Below are positions 8,196 through 16,749 of a stretch of DNA of 33,777 bases, piece after piece; within the stretch, counting starts at the first letter, position 1; every line of letters begins with the position of its first letter. The stretch comes from Rheinheimera sp. (GTDB taxonomy: Bacteria > Pseudomonadota > Gammaproteobacteria > Enterobacterales > Alteromonadaceae). Made by a program: the position numbers and the translations under genes. The stretch lies in assembly GCF_030824435.1 (NCBI RefSeq), contig NZ_JAVBXS010000011.1:1-33777 (forward strand). Reading direction: 5' to 3'. The notes beneath the pieces were generated by a model. It was given only the letters and a program-made list of their open reading frames with translations, was not told where the DNA came from and did not search any database.

Positions 8196-8649
8196 TAAAG
8201 AGGCGGAATTTTTTCTGAATTTTTGTGGCAAGGCGTGGCTGAATGTTATGCAGTATTGCCCTAATATGCTGATTTTTATCAGTTTACACTTAGGACATCA
8301 GGTAATAATATTTTCAGCTTGTAGCTGGGGTAACTATGCCGCTGGCATCAAGCAAACCGTCGCTGATTTACTGCGTGCAAAACACTGTCACCTATGTGTT
8401 TGAGCACATTTGTGACCTCACAGTGTGAATAGTACCGGCGGGCACGCCCTCCAGATCTGGGTTCAGGTATTGTTTTTTGCCTGGAGTGATCGGCCCTGAA
8501 AAAAGCAAAACCCGCTGCAATTTGTTCATTGCCAATGGTTGCATTATTTTGTTGAATTTATGTAAGAGAATCCACCATAATCGAGCAAGCTTTAAGCGAT
8601 TTTTGTCTGCAACAGCTTGTTGATCATTCTAAAAATAAGGGAATTTACC
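8196..8649. other. Long intergenic region with a relic IS end
   Basis: No gene is supported between the laminarinase promoter and the ATG at 8650. Positions 8384-8436 are an IS481-like end relic (separate entry). Positions 8450-8486 carry a weak dyad, CTCCAG...CTGGAG. The rest is AT-rich and probably contains the promoter of the next gene. The ribosome binding site AAGGGAA lies directly before 8650. Confidence 0.5.
8384..8436 (-). mobile_element. Solitary, decayed IS481-like terminal repeat
   Basis: This segment aligns with 66-117: it shares ACCTATGTG, TTGA(A/G)C, a second ACCT word and GTGTGAA-x-x-GTACC, in the same order and orientation. Differences are spread through the copy and no transposase reading frame follows it, so it looks like the end left by an old insertion or a deletion. 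Confidence 0.5.
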
Positions 8650-9219
8650 ATGGCACTGAATATAAGTTTTGAACTGCAGGATCAGGATCTCGAATACTTC
8701 CGCGCAATAATGCAAAAAACCCAACAATCGGTGAGCAAGCTGAGCCAGACTGAAATATTGGCTGCTGCCCGCAAGCTTGCTGGTGAAGTACAACATCAGG
8801 TGCCGGACTTTGTTGCCAGCCGTCTTAAACAGCTTGAGCTGTTAGTAGCAATGGTGGAAGACAGCGAGTGGGATTTAACGGCGGAAGAAAAACTGGATGT
8901 ATTATCTGCACTGGCCTATTTTGCCAAACCAGAAGATTTGATTGCCGACCATGTGCCGGTGCTGGGCTTCCTTGACGACGCCATTATGATTGAGCTGGTG
9001 GCGCAGGAACTGGCGGAAGATTTGCAGGCTTACGCCGAGTTTTGTCAGTATCGTCAAAACGAAACCGAACGTCGGGGCGCAGAAGCCCACACCAGCAAAG
9101 CCGACTGGCTGGAAAGTAAACGTCAGGAGTTACAGTCCTGGATGCGCCGTCGCCGCGCCGATAAACGCGCCAGCCGCAGCAGCAGTGGTTTCCGTTCAGT
9201 CTTTTCGTTCCGCGGTTAA
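8650..9219 (+). CDS. YkvA-like (DUF1232) protein of unknown function
   Basis: 189 residues. The ATG at 8650 is chosen because AAGGGAA lies about 8 nt upstream; an in-frame ATG at 8617 has no such site and would add an atypical N-terminus. The central stretch AYFAKPEDLIADHVPVLGFLDDAIMI (about residues 86-111) matches the YkvA/DUF1232 pattern (PxDLIPDxIPxLGxLDD). That short domain is found in many bacteria and often lies near membranes, but its biochemical role is unknown. Helical sequence lies on both sides, and the C-terminus (about 165-189) is very basic (WMRRRRADKRASRSSSGFR), which could bind nucleic acid or acidic lipids. A hairpin at 9243-9278 separates it from the convergent metalloprotease gene. 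Confidence 0.75.
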   Translation: MALNISFELQDQDLEYFRAIMQKTQQSVSKLSQTEILAAARKLAGEVQHQVPDFVASRLKQLELLVAMVEDSEWDLTAEEKLDVLSALAYFAKPEDLIADHVPVLGFLDDAIMIELVAQELAEDLQAYAEFCQYRQNETERRGAEAHTSKADWLESKRQELQSWMRRRRADKRASRSSSGFRSVFSFRG

Positions 9220-9242
9220 CAACGGCTAAGCTGCAATAAATC

Positions 9243-9278
9243 TCTGACTGACCAGGCCCTTTTGCCCGGTCAGTCAGA
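9243..9278. terminator. Hairpin between convergent genes
   Basis: TCTGACTGACC (9243-9253) pairs with GGTCAGTCAGA (9268-9278), an 11-bp perfect stem with a 14-nt loop. No strong T-run follows on either strand, so termination efficiency is uncertain. Its position between convergent stop codons supports a 3'-end role. Confidence 0.55.
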
Positions 9279-9325
9279 ACATTACCTATACAGCATCCTC
9301 TAACACAAGCCTCTGACACCATGCG

Positions 9326-11842
9326 CTAAATCGGCGCACCCGGCGGCAAGGCTTTCGGCACAAATACCGGCTGCCAGACACCTGTTTCCAGATAACTTTG
9401 CCATTGGCTCAGTACCAGTTGCTGGCTGGCATTGTTTTGTTTTTTCAGAAAAACCGAAAGCTGCATCAGCTCATAGCGCAAAGTGGCGCGGGCTTCAGGT
9501 GCAGTTTCAGCTGCGGTCAGGCTTTGCATTAACTGATAAAAAACCACATGCCCTACCCGCTGCTGAATAAGTTGCCGGCTCAGTTGTTTGTGCAACGCTT
9601 TGTTATCCCCACTCTTTGAAACTTCAGCAACATCGGCAACTTCGCTATCCGCTGGCCATTCTTGCTTTAAAGTAGCTTTAAGTAGCTGATTTAACATAGG
9701 TTTAAGCTGCTGCTGGCCGCTTAACCTATTCAGCCTTTGTGGGTGTAATAATAAACTTAAACTATGGTTGGCGGCGGCTTCAGCGGCAGAAAGCGGGTCA
9801 AAGGCCAGGCCATAACGACCCTGAAAACTTTCGCGGCCATTGTTGTCGCCATAAGCTTTGGGTGGAATAAGCGCCAACAGCTCAGGCGGCAACTGCAAAT
9901 ACTCAGGGCTAATGGTTTTTAATAACGCCTGCAGTGCCTGTTGTTGTTTCTGCTGTGTGACCCATTGAAAACCAAGCGGATTTTGATGGTCCCCTTTCAG
10001 CTCATATTGATAATAAGCGCCGCCAATCAGTTTTACCGCAGCTTCCACCTGATATCGGTGCAATGCATAAATGGGCACCAAAGCTTCCTGCAACGACGAC
10101 AAAGGCCTGCCGCTTTGAATGTTATCCAGACCAAACTGCCTGAGCGCCAGCTGCCGTACTTCGCCAAGGCGGTTGAGCTCGGCCACAGGATCAGCGCCGT
10201 TGTCCCATAAATGGCCTATGGCACTGACACCCCCTTCAGGGCGGGCGTCTTCATCGGCCATATATTCCAGGCCTTGTTGTTTAGCGTTTTTTACCAAAGC
10301 TAAACGTTCAGCATCGGAATGGTCGCCATAACCATAAGCCACGGCATAATAATCCCACTCGCCCAAACCTTCACGATAAGCCTTATCAAGCGCAATATTG
10401 CCATCGCGCAAATCCAGCATTGGATGTGGGTAATCCATTACTGTGGAGCGGCCATTGGCACTACCGGCAAAATTGTGAATTAAACCCAGGGTATGACCAA
10501 CTTCATGTGCCGATAACTGGCGGATACGCGCCAGCGCCATAGCTTTGGCTTTGCTGGTATCCGATTGATTTACAGCACCATTTTGATCTCCACTTTGGGC
10601 ACTATTGCTGCCAGCCTTTTGATAAGGCGCCGTCAGGCCAGTGGCTATCAGATAATCCTGCCGTACCCTGAGCGATCCTAAAGTAACATGGCCTTTAATA
10701 ATTTCGCCGCTGCGCGGGTCAGTCACGCCATACCCATAAGACCAACCGCGGGTGGCTCTGTGTACCCACTGAATGACGTTATAACGCACATCCATAGGGT
10801 CAGCATCTTTAGGTAAGTCTTTCACCTGAAAGGCATTTTTATAACCAATTTTTTCATAAGCGCTGTTCCACCACAAAGCGCCTTCTTTGAGCGCAGTACG
10901 CACAGGCTCGGGCACTCCGGGGTCCAGATAATACACAATAGGTTTGACCGCTTCGCTCAGTGGCGCTTGTGGGTCTTTTTTTGTCAATCTGTGCCTTGGC
11001 AATAAGCGCTGCACTATAGGCTCATCAAAAGCAGTGGCGTAGTCCATATATTCCACTTTCCAAAAGCCGGAATAAGGATGAAACTGGCGTTTTTGATAAC
11101 CTTCATCCGGCAAAGCAACCAGTGAATGGTGCAAATGCACAGTAATGGCGTCCGGCGCCGGAGTGACCTGGCTAACAAATTCACCGGCTTTGCTGCCGCT
11201 GTACGTCACCATAGCTTCAAGTTCAGTGTTTCGCGGGAAAGCTTTGCTGCGCGCTAAATACACACCACTACGTTTGGCATCTACCGCAAAGTTGCCCTGG
11301 TTTTGCGCCGCCAATCTGGCGCTTATCTGATGAATATCGCTGTGCAGAAACTCGCTGTAATCCACCAGCAGCGCATTTTTGTCGCTGGCCACCACAGGTA
11401 AACCAGCCAGCACTGAACTGGCAAAAGCTTCTGCCACACTTAAACGCTCGGCCGCATTTGTCGATTCAGCACGGTAATAAGTGTTCAGCTGTTTTAGCAT
11501 CACTTTATTGCCATATTGTTCAAACTGCACCAGCCTGGTGTCGCCCAATTGGCCGCGGTCTAAGCCTATATCGTTAGAACCAACACCCCGGGGCAAAGAA
11601 CTCTGGAAAATAAAAGGCTGATTGAGTTTATCAACCCGCAGATAGACTTTGTCGGTTTTGGCATCATGATAAAAATCAAAATAACCCTGCTGCTGTTGCA
11701 TACCCTGAGTAAAAGTCTGGATATTCTGATTGGTTTTTTCGCTATTGCTACCTGGGGCAGAGGCCGCTGCCGCTGCAATAGGAGTGATGGCATAGAGGCC
11801 AGCTGCCAATAGCAGCAAGCCTGTGAAAGGCGCAAGTTTCAT
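9326..11842 (-). CDS. Large secreted zinc-dependent metalloprotease (DUF5117/DUF4953 type)
   Basis: 838 residues from the ATG at 11842, chosen because AAGGA lies about 7 nt upstream and a clear Sec signal peptide follows (MKLAPFTGLLLLAAGLYAI, then Ala-rich cleavage region near residues 22-28). The reading frame extends 15 codons further upstream without a ribosome binding site. The active-site motif HEVGHTLGLIHN places zinc ligands at H446, H450 and H456 and the catalytic base at E447, a metzincin-like HExxHxxGxxH pattern. The N-terminal third (about 60-300), with KVYLRVDKLNQPFIFQSSLP and GVYLARSKAFPRNTE, matches the DUF5117 region of these proteins, and the part after the motif matches DUF4953. 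The protein is probably periplasmic or exported; the substrate is unknown. A 14-bp palindrome lies just upstream. Confidence 0.88.
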   Translation of the reverse strand: MKLAPFTGLLLLAAGLYAITPIAAAAASAPGSNSEKTNQNIQTFTQGMQQQQGYFDFYHDAKTDKVYLRVDKLNQPFIFQSSLPRGVGSNDIGLDRGQLGDTRLVQFEQYGNKVMLKQLNTYYRAESTNAAERLSVAEAFASSVLAGLPVVASDKNALLVDYSEFLHSDIHQISARLAAQNQGNFAVDAKRSGVYLARSKAFPRNTELEAMVTYSGSKAGEFVSQVTPAPDAITVHLHHSLVALPDEGYQKRQFHPYSGFWKVEYMDYATAFDEPIVQRLLPRHRLTKKDPQAPLSEAVKPIVYYLDPGVPEPVRTALKEGALWWNSAYEKIGYKNAFQVKDLPKDADPMDVRYNVIQWVHRATRGWSYGYGVTDPRSGEIIKGHVTLGSLRVRQDYLIATGLTAPYQKAGSNSAQSGDQNGAVNQSDTSKAKAMALARIRQLSAHEVGHTLGLIHNFAGSANGRSTVMDYPHPMLDLRDGNIALDKAYREGLGEWDYYAVAYGYGDHSDAERLALVKNAKQQGLEYMADEDARPEGGVSAIGHLWDNGADPVAELNRLGEVRQLALRQFGLDNIQSGRPLSSLQEALVPIYALHRYQVEAAVKLIGGAYYQYELKGDHQNPLGFQWVTQQKQQQALQALLKTISPEYLQLPPELLALIPPKAYGDNNGRESFQGRYGLAFDPLSAAEAAANHSLSLLLHPQRLNRLSGQQQLKPMLNQLLKATLKQEWPADSEVADVAEVSKSGDNKALHKQLSRQLIQQRVGHVVFYQLMQSLTAAETAPEARATLRYELMQLSVFLKKQNNASQQLVLSQWQSYLETGVWQPVFVPKALPPGAPI

Positions 11843-11867
11843 CCGGATCCTTATGATGTTGAAATTA

Positions 11868-11881
11868 TTTTGTATACAAAA
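11868..11881. promoter_or_regulatory. Perfect 14-bp palindrome upstream of the metalloprotease gene
   Basis: TTTTGTATACAAAA reads the same on both strands and ends 26 nt before the start codon at 11842. It could be a repressor site or part of a -10 region (TATACA). The evidence is the symmetry and position only. Confidence 0.35.
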
Positions 11882-12114
11882 CACCATATAACGGACAAAG
11901 CAGCCTTAAAAGTGCTGCAGCAGTTGAATAGGTTCAATGCCGGACTTTTGGCGATAAAATAAACCAGCGATAAACCAAAACAAGGATAAATGAAGCCATC
12001 TTCAAACTGCGGCTGAATAACAGGAGAAAAATTGCAGCCCTCACCAGATTGCAGATCTGCAAAAATCCTGCACTTGAGTGTCAGGCGATAACAACCGACA
12101 AAGCCGCCAGCAAG

Positions 12115-12534
12115 TTAAAACGAATGTTGCCGCTGTTTGGCAAGTTTATAATCGCGATAACCAACACAGGCTAAAGTCACAATAAGCAATACACTGTATT
12201 CCACCCCATTACGGCCTGCACCAACCACAAACCAGCCAAAAGGTGCGTGTACCAATACCAAACCAACACTATAAATCAATACAAAACCTAGACTTAGCTG
12301 CCACAACCATTTGCCGGCGACATAAAACAAGGTAGCCAGAATTTCATAAGCTGTGACAGCTGCAGCCAGATAAAAACCGGCCGGCAAGCCCTGACTGCTC
12401 AGCCAGTCACCAAATGGCAATACACCACCACTCAAAAAGCGCATCCAGCCATGTGCCGCCAACAGACCGGCCAACGTCAGGCGTAACAATAACCACAAGT
12501 GCCTCTCAGTGCGCTGTATTCCATCATTAAACAT
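12115..12534 (-). CDS. DoxX-like small membrane protein
   Basis: 139 residues from the ATG at 12534, which has the strong ribosome binding site AAGGGAG about 7 nt upstream. The frame stays open 31 codons further upstream, but that part shows no start signal. Four hydrophobic helices are visible (about residues 14-32, 45-65, 71-93 and 105-126). The opening LLLRLTLAGLLAAHGWMRF, followed by a loop and YEILATLFYVAGKW, fits the DoxX/DoxD family of four-helix membrane proteins. Some of these take part in thiol or quinone redox work, but the function here is unknown. The gene is 189 bp downstream of the metallo-hydrolase gene on the same strand and may share its TetR-controlled transcript (inference). 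Confidence 0.7.
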   Translation of the reverse strand: MFNDGIQRTERHLWLLLRLTLAGLLAAHGWMRFLSGGVLPFGDWLSSQGLPAGFYLAAAVTAYEILATLFYVAGKWLWQLSLGFVLIYSVGLVLVHAPFGWFVVGAGRNGVEYSVLLIVTLACVGYRDYKLAKQRQHSF

Positions 12535-12723
12535 GCTGCTCTCCCTTCTGTAGCAAAGCGGATAAAACGGATTTGCGAAACAGACGTCACTAGCCTTTGT
12601 GTTGCTGGCTACCTGAGCGTCAGTCAAAGTGGTGTTGCCGCAGTATCATAACCAGCTTTATGCTGTTGTTTTGCACCAACAATCACAGCACCATAACCCA
12701 GCCTCCGCCAGATAGAAAGCCGG

Positions 12724-13830
12724 TTATTGCCCCAGCAAAACATCTTCGGCCAAAGCTCTGTCGGCGGGCAATAAATTGCGCCACCACTGCTGGGTTAGCT
12801 GCAACTGTCCGCCAGGCACAGAGCACAAAGACTGTAACAACACTCTTTCACCAAAGATTGGGGTTAACACCGGCACCTGATACACATGGGCAGCTGCCGT
12901 CAATCGTTCCAGCGGTTCGTACCATGGGTGCATCGCCAAATCAAAACTGCTGTTATGTATAGGGATCAATACCTTGCCTTGCAAATCTAAGTGCGCCCTT
13001 AATGACTGCTCAGGCTGCATATGAATATCGGCCCACATGTCGTCATAAGCACCTGTTTCAATAAAGGTCAGATCAAAGGGCCCTAATCTTCGGCCAATTT
13101 CGGCAAAACCCGGGAAATAACCGGAATCTCCACTGAAATACAAATTGTGACTTTCAGTTTGAATGGCCCAGGACGCCCACAAAGTCTGATTTTTATCAAA
13201 CAAAGAGCGACCGGAAAAATGCTGGCTTGGTGCAGCAGTAAAAGTGACACCTTTCACCTGATGTTGTTGCCACCAATCCAGCGCCACTATTTTGTGGGCT
13301 GGTACACCAAAACGGCGCAGATGCCGGTCTACCCCAAGTGGCACAATAAATAATGCTGTTCGGCTTTCAAGCGCCTGAATACTGTGTTTATCCAGATGAT
13401 CATAATGGTCATGCGAAATAATAATGCCTGCAAGTTCAGGTACTTGCTCCAGCTCTAACGGTAGCTCATGAAAACGTGCCGGCCCAAACAACTGACTGGG
13501 AGATACCCTGTTGGAAAATACCGGGTCCAACAGCCAATAATGCTGATTGAGTTCAAGCAACAGCGTTGAATGGCTGATTTTACTGACAGCTCCCGCCCCT
13601 GCTGTTGCCGCAAGCTGCATTTTTTGCACCGGCAAGGCAGTGGCCGGCGTTTTATCAGCCACTTTTTGCGTCAGATAACGCCATAAAATTGCGCCAATTT
13701 TGCCTTCACCACTTTCTACCCCAGCCGCTTCATTCAAAAATGGCCCCGAGCGCTGCTGCTGTGCAAAATTCTGTGTTGTAACGCTTTGATTTACAACTTT
13801 GTTATTTGGTAAACAAATAGATTTCAACAT
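12724..13830 (-). CDS. Metallo-beta-lactamase-fold hydrolase, NAPE-PLD/UlaG-like
   Basis: 368 residues from the ATG at 13830, preceded by CAGGAGTG at good spacing; the open frame extends upstream without a start signal. The metal-binding motif HDHYDHLD gives H140, H142, D144 and H145. Further ligand candidates are H204 (PSQHFSG), D235 (FSGDSGYF) and the His in IPIHNSSFDLAMHPW. This spacing, and the sequence SHSTLLLELNQHYWLLDPVFSNR before the motif, fit the family related to N-acyl-phosphatidylethanolamine phospholipase D and UlaG-type lactonases. The substrate cannot be read from sequence. No signal peptide is obvious with the chosen start. The gene is divergent from a tetR gene, with two operator-like sites in the shared region, so it is probably repressed by that regulator. 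Confidence 0.82.
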   Translation of the reverse strand: MLKSICLPNNKVVNQSVTTQNFAQQQRSGPFLNEAAGVESGEGKIGAILWRYLTQKVADKTPATALPVQKMQLAATAGAGAVSKISHSTLLLELNQHYWLLDPVFSNRVSPSQLFGPARFHELPLELEQVPELAGIIISHDHYDHLDKHSIQALESRTALFIVPLGVDRHLRRFGVPAHKIVALDWWQQHQVKGVTFTAAPSQHFSGRSLFDKNQTLWASWAIQTESHNLYFSGDSGYFPGFAEIGRRLGPFDLTFIETGAYDDMWADIHMQPEQSLRAHLDLQGKVLIPIHNSSFDLAMHPWYEPLERLTAAAHVYQVPVLTPIFGERVLLQSLCSVPGGQLQLTQQWWRNLLPADRALAEDVLLGQ

Positions 13831-13930
13831 AACAGACACTCCTGATACAAAGCTAAAGCAGCAGGCATGACGCCTGGCCAGAACAGAGCTAAAAGATAAC
13901 TTCTGACTGAATAACATCAGTCACAAATAA

Positions 13931-13953
13931 GTAAACTACACGGTGTAGTTTAC
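13931..13953. promoter_or_regulatory. Perfect TetR-type operator, site 1
   Basis: GTAAACTACAC (13931-13941) and GTGTAGTTTAC (13943-13953) are perfect 11-bp inverted arms around one central G. It lies between the divergent hydrolase and tetR genes, about 100 bp from the hydrolase ATG and 67 bp from the tetR ATG. Confidence 0.75.
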
Positions 13954-13969
13954 ACGCAAGGATGCAAAA

Positions 13970-13992
13970 GTAAACTCACTAGTGTAGAATTT
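13970..13992. promoter_or_regulatory. Diverged TetR-type operator, site 2
   Basis: Starting with GTAAACTCAC and continuing with TAGTGTAGAATTT, this segment repeats the left arm (GTAAACT) and the core GTGTAG of site 1, with centres 39 bp apart. The right arm has decayed. It is nearer to the tetR start, as expected for autoregulation. Confidence 0.55.
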
Positions 13993-14020
13993 TGTTATCT
14001 CAGTTTTTATCGATGTTGTT

Positions 14021-14635
14021 ATGACCAAAGTGCACAAACCCCTCAGTCGTTCGGAACAAAAAAAACAGGACGTACTCACTGCAGCTATTGCCGAATTTAC
14101 CGAGCAGGGTTTTGCCGGCGCCAGCATGGACAATATTGCGCTACGGGCCCAGGTATCAAAACGTACTGTATATAACCACTTCGCCAGCAAAGAAATTTTG
14201 TTTGAACAAGCAACAGTCCAGCTATGGCGCGGCAGTAAAAATGCCGCCACTGTGCCTTATGATGGCAATTTGGCTTTGGCCGATCAGCTGTGCCAGATTG
14301 CACGGCAAAGTTTTGCGTTTTATCAACAGCCGGGTTTTATCGATTTAGCCAGGGTGGTAATGGCCGAATATATCCGCCAGCCGGGCCGGGCCGACGCTGT
14401 GATGGCACAACTGGAGCAGCAGGAAGGCGGTCTTGAAAGTTGGTTACAGGCCGCTATAGCCGACGGCAAACTGCAGATTGTTGATATAAAACTGGCAACC
14501 CATCAGTTCTGGGCTTTGTTTAAAGCGTTTTTTTTCTGGCCTAAAGTGCTGCAGCTCAGCAGTTATGATTTGGCACAAGAAGAAATAATTAAAGCCAACG
14601 TGCTGATGTTTCTTGCTTTTTACCAGCAAGAATAA
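14021..14635 (+). CDS. TetR/AcrR-family transcriptional regulator
   Basis: 204 residues. The N-terminal DNA-binding domain (about 12-60) has the standard TetR pattern: AAIAEFTEQGFAGASMDNIALRAQVSKRTVYNHFASKEILF, with the helix-turn-helix near residues 33-52. The C-terminal ligand-binding part (about 80-204), with FIDLARVVMAEYIRQPG and a helical end, resembles the AefR-type C-terminal domain. It probably represses its own gene and the divergent hydrolase gene through the palindromes at 13931-13953 and 13970-13992. No clear Shine-Dalgarno site precedes the ATG, so expression may be low or the transcript leaderless. The effector is unknown. A long hairpin follows the stop codon. Confidence 0.88.
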   Translation: MTKVHKPLSRSEQKKQDVLTAAIAEFTEQGFAGASMDNIALRAQVSKRTVYNHFASKEILFEQATVQLWRGSKNAATVPYDGNLALADQLCQIARQSFAFYQQPGFIDLARVVMAEYIRQPGRADAVMAQLEQQEGGLESWLQAAIADGKLQIVDIKLATHQFWALFKAFFFWPKVLQLSSYDLAQEEIIKANVLMFLAFYQQE

Positions 14636-14638
14636 TCA

Positions 14639-14683
14639 GCAGTTTTAGCTTTGTACAGCACACTGCCGCAAAGCTAAAACTGC
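14639..14683. terminator. 15-bp perfect hairpin after tetR
   Basis: GCAGTTTTAGCTTTG (14639-14653) pairs perfectly with CAAAGCTAAAACTGC (14669-14683) around a 15-nt loop. It starts 4 nt after the tetR stop codon. There is no T-run, so it may act as an mRNA 3'-end stabiliser or a weak terminator. Confidence 0.55.
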
Positions 14684-14772
14684 CAATAACAACAACCAGG
14701 CAGCCGCTCGCTTCTTCTATTGCCTGCACTTTACTGGCACACTGAATTTGGCTCCGCATACTGATTTAAGCC

Positions 14773-14804
14773 AAAAAAAACCGCAGCCTAAGCTGCGGTA
14801 AAAA
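14773..14804 (-). terminator. Rho-independent terminator of ahpF
   Basis: On the minus strand ACCGCAGC pairs with GCTGCGGT (arms 14780-14787 and 14792-14799, 4-nt loop) and is followed by a run of eight T. It lies about 20 nt after the ahpF stop codon. Confidence 0.9.
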
Positions 14805-14819
14805 GGAGATATTCGAAAG

Positions 14820-16361
14820 TTAGTTGCGGATCAGATAGTCAAAAGCACCTAATGAAGCTGTGGCACCTGAGCCCATCGCAATAATAATTTGCTTAAATGG
14901 GCTATTGGTGGCGTCACCGGCCGCAAACACACCTTTCAATGAAGTTTGACCATGACTATCGACAATAATTTCACCGCGGTTGGTTAATTCTACTGTGCCA
15001 CGCAGCCATTCAGTGTTTGGCACTAAACCAATCTGCACAAAAATGCCGGCAAGGGCCACATGTTTGGCTTCACCCGTCACTCTGTCTGTGTAGTTGATAC
15101 CTGTGACCTTGTTGCCATCACCCAACACTTCAGTGCTTTGTGCATTCAGCATGATCTCTATATTGCCCATCGACTGCGCTTTTTTCACCAGCACAGCGTC
15201 AGCACGCAGTTTGCTGTCAAATTCCAGCACTGTGACATGTTCAACAATACCGGCAAGGTCGATGGCCGCTTCAATACCAGAGTTACCACCACCAATCACA
15301 GCAACCCTTTTGCCTTTAAACAGCGGACCATCACAGTGCGGGCAATACGCCACACCACGGCCACGGTATTCTTTTTCACCAGGCACATTCATTTCTCTCC
15401 AGCGTGCGCCGGTAGACAGAATCACGGTTTTGGATTTCAGCACAGCACCGTTGGCAAGCTCTACTTCAAACAGCTCGTTTTGCGTCAGTTTGACCGCTTT
15501 TTGGCTGTTCATAATGTCCACTTCGTACTGGCGCACATGGGCTTCTAAATTGGCAACCAGCTTTGGACCTTCGGTTTCTTTCACCGAAATAAAGTTTTCA
15601 ATACCGACGGTATCGGCCACCTGACCACCAAAACGCTCCGCCAGCACACCGGTATTTAACCCTTTACGGGCTGAATAAATAGCGGCTGCAGCGCCCGCAG
15701 GGCCACCACCTATCACCAGTACATCAAAGTTGTCTTTTTTCGCCAGGCTCTCTGCCTGACGGCTGGCTGCGCTGGCATCCACTTTATTCAGAATATTGCC
15801 AAGGCTAATAGCGCCCTGCGAAAACTGCTCACCGTTTAAAAACACCGTTGGCACCGCCATAATATTGCGGCTGCTGACTTCGTCCGGAAACACAGCACCA
15901 TCAATCATATTGGTTTTAATTTTCGGGTTCACCGCCGCCATCAGGTTCAGTGCCTGCACTACTTCCGGGCAGGTCTGGCAGCTGAGCGACACATAAATTT
16001 CAAAATTAAACTCACCTGGCAGCAGCGCAATTTGCTCAAGCACAGCCGCTTCTTCTTTAATTGGGTGACCGCCTGAGTGCAGCAGCGCCAATACCAGGGA
16101 GGTAAATTCATGGCCCATAGGCACACCGGCAAAAGTAATTTCAGTGCCTTTGGCCTGTGAGCGCACCAGCATTGATGGAATACGTTTGGCTGTTGGGTTG
16201 TCGGTGACCAGAATCAGCTCAGACAAAGTGGCAATATCCAGCGCTAATGCTTTGAGTTCCTGGCCTTTTTCGCTTTGATCAACAGCCAAAGACAACTCAA
16301 CCGGTGTTTTTAAATTTTGCAGGTAACTACGCAGCGTATTTTTCAGGTTGGCATCTAACAT
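14820..16361 (-). CDS. ahpF: Alkyl hydroperoxide reductase subunit F
   Basis: 513 residues. The ATG at 16361 is chosen because the protein then begins [15 protein letters not shown], like E. coli AhpF, and AAGGA lies 7 nt upstream. The N-terminal tandem thioredoxin-like domain (about 1-200) carries the redox pair C128-x-x-C131 (SCQTC). The flavin domain has the FAD motif GGGPAG (218-223) and the second redox pair C340-x-x-C343 (CPHC). The NADH-binding motif GGGNSG lies at 357-362. The FAD-binding C-terminus GVFAAGDAT is present. AhpF is a cytoplasmic flavoprotein that passes electrons from NADH to AhpC for reduction of peroxides. The gene lies downstream of ahpC on the same strand, but a terminator and about 390 bp separate them, and it has its own upstream copy of the word ATAACGAATAAAA. 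Confidence 0.96.
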   Translation of the reverse strand: MLDANLKNTLRSYLQNLKTPVELSLAVDQSEKGQELKALALDIATLSELILVTDNPTAKRIPSMLVRSQAKGTEITFAGVPMGHEFTSLVLALLHSGGHPIKEEAAVLEQIALLPGEFNFEIYVSLSCQTCPEVVQALNLMAAVNPKIKTNMIDGAVFPDEVSSRNIMAVPTVFLNGEQFSQGAISLGNILNKVDASAASRQAESLAKKDNFDVLVIGGGPAGAAAAIYSARKGLNTGVLAERFGGQVADTVGIENFISVKETEGPKLVANLEAHVRQYEVDIMNSQKAVKLTQNELFEVELANGAVLKSKTVILSTGARWREMNVPGEKEYRGRGVAYCPHCDGPLFKGKRVAVIGGGNSGIEAAIDLAGIVEHVTVLEFDSKLRADAVLVKKAQSMGNIEIMLNAQSTEVLGDGNKVTGINYTDRVTGEAKHVALAGIFVQIGLVPNTEWLRGTVELTNRGEIIVDSHGQTSLKGVFAAGDATNSPFKQIIIAMGSGATASLGAFDYLIRN

Positions 16362-16488
16362 TTTTAATTCCTTATGACACTGTGACAAATAAGTTTGGGT
16401 TTATACCCTGAGCGCTGCCGTCAGCTTCTTACTGTGGCAACACCCCTGAAGTTGATAAAAACATCATAACCAAAATTCCTGAACTTAA

Positions 16489-16501
16489 ATAACGAATAAA
16501 A
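16489..16501 (-). promoter_or_regulatory. Shared peroxide-gene upstream element, ahpF copy
   Basis: ATAACGAATAAAA is identical to 17404-17416 upstream of ahpC and lies 128-140 bp before the ahpF start codon. It continues as CAAATT, like the second ahpC copy. AT-rich T-N11-A type sequence upstream of both ahp genes suggests an OxyR (LysR-type) site; this is inferred. Confidence 0.45.
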
Positions 16502-16564
16502 CAAATTCAACCAATCTATAATTGCGATTAAAAGAATGAACATTCATCAGGCTGCAAAAATATG

Positions 16565-16671
16565 GCTGCCGATTGAATGGCTATTGAAAGTACAGCTGTC
16601 ACACCAAGGGGTTATGCCCCCGCTGTTGAAACAGCCCCAAACGGCAGCGCATGTAAGTGAAGTGAACTTAC
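16565..16671. other. Cluster of inverted repeats, possible structured RNA or REP-like element
   Basis: An outer stem GCTGCCG (16565-16571) / CGGCAGC (16642-16648) encloses two inner hairpins: GGGG/CCCC (16608-16611/16617-16620) and GCTGT/ACAGC (16622-16626/16631-16635). A further stem GTAAGT/ACTTAC (16653-16658/16666-16671) follows. The arrangement resembles a multi-branched RNA, but a decayed dispersed repeat is equally possible. The transcribed strand is unknown. Confidence 0.35.
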
Positions 16672-16706
16672 CCATAAAAACAGGTTTTTAGCTTTTGATA
16701 AAAAAC

Positions 16707-16733
16707 AAAAAGCCGGAGCAAGTCCGGCTTTTT
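16707..16733 (-). terminator. Rho-independent terminator of ahpC
   Basis: AAAAAGCCGGA (16707-16717) pairs with TCCGGCTTTTT (16723-16733), an 11-bp stem with a 5-nt loop and a T-run on the minus strand. It starts 17 nt after the ahpC stop codon. Confidence 0.9.
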
Positions 16734-16749
16734 TTCAGCTTGGGAAAGC

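Larger units (their letters stand above)
16362..16749. other. ahpC-ahpF spacer: terminator, hairpin cluster and ahpF control region
   Basis: No protein gene is supported. Going rightward, it holds the ahpF ribosome binding site and leader, the shared 13-bp word at 16489-16501 with AT-rich promoter sequence, a cluster of inverted repeats at 16565-16671, and the ahpC terminator at 16707-16733. The separate entries give details. Confidence 0.6.

Noticed and set aside
8446-8490. Dyad around CCAGATCTGG as a possible terminator or small RNA
   Set aside because: The arms are short and there is no gene directly upstream to terminate; there is too little evidence for an RNA gene.
14021-14303. Minus-strand ORFs opposite the tetR gene
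   Set aside because: They are antisense to clear TetR coding sequence, lack start signals and cross the operator region.
15060-15624. Long plus-strand ORFs inside ahpF
   Set aside because: They are antisense shadows of a strongly conserved enzyme gene, with no start signal and no recognisable product.
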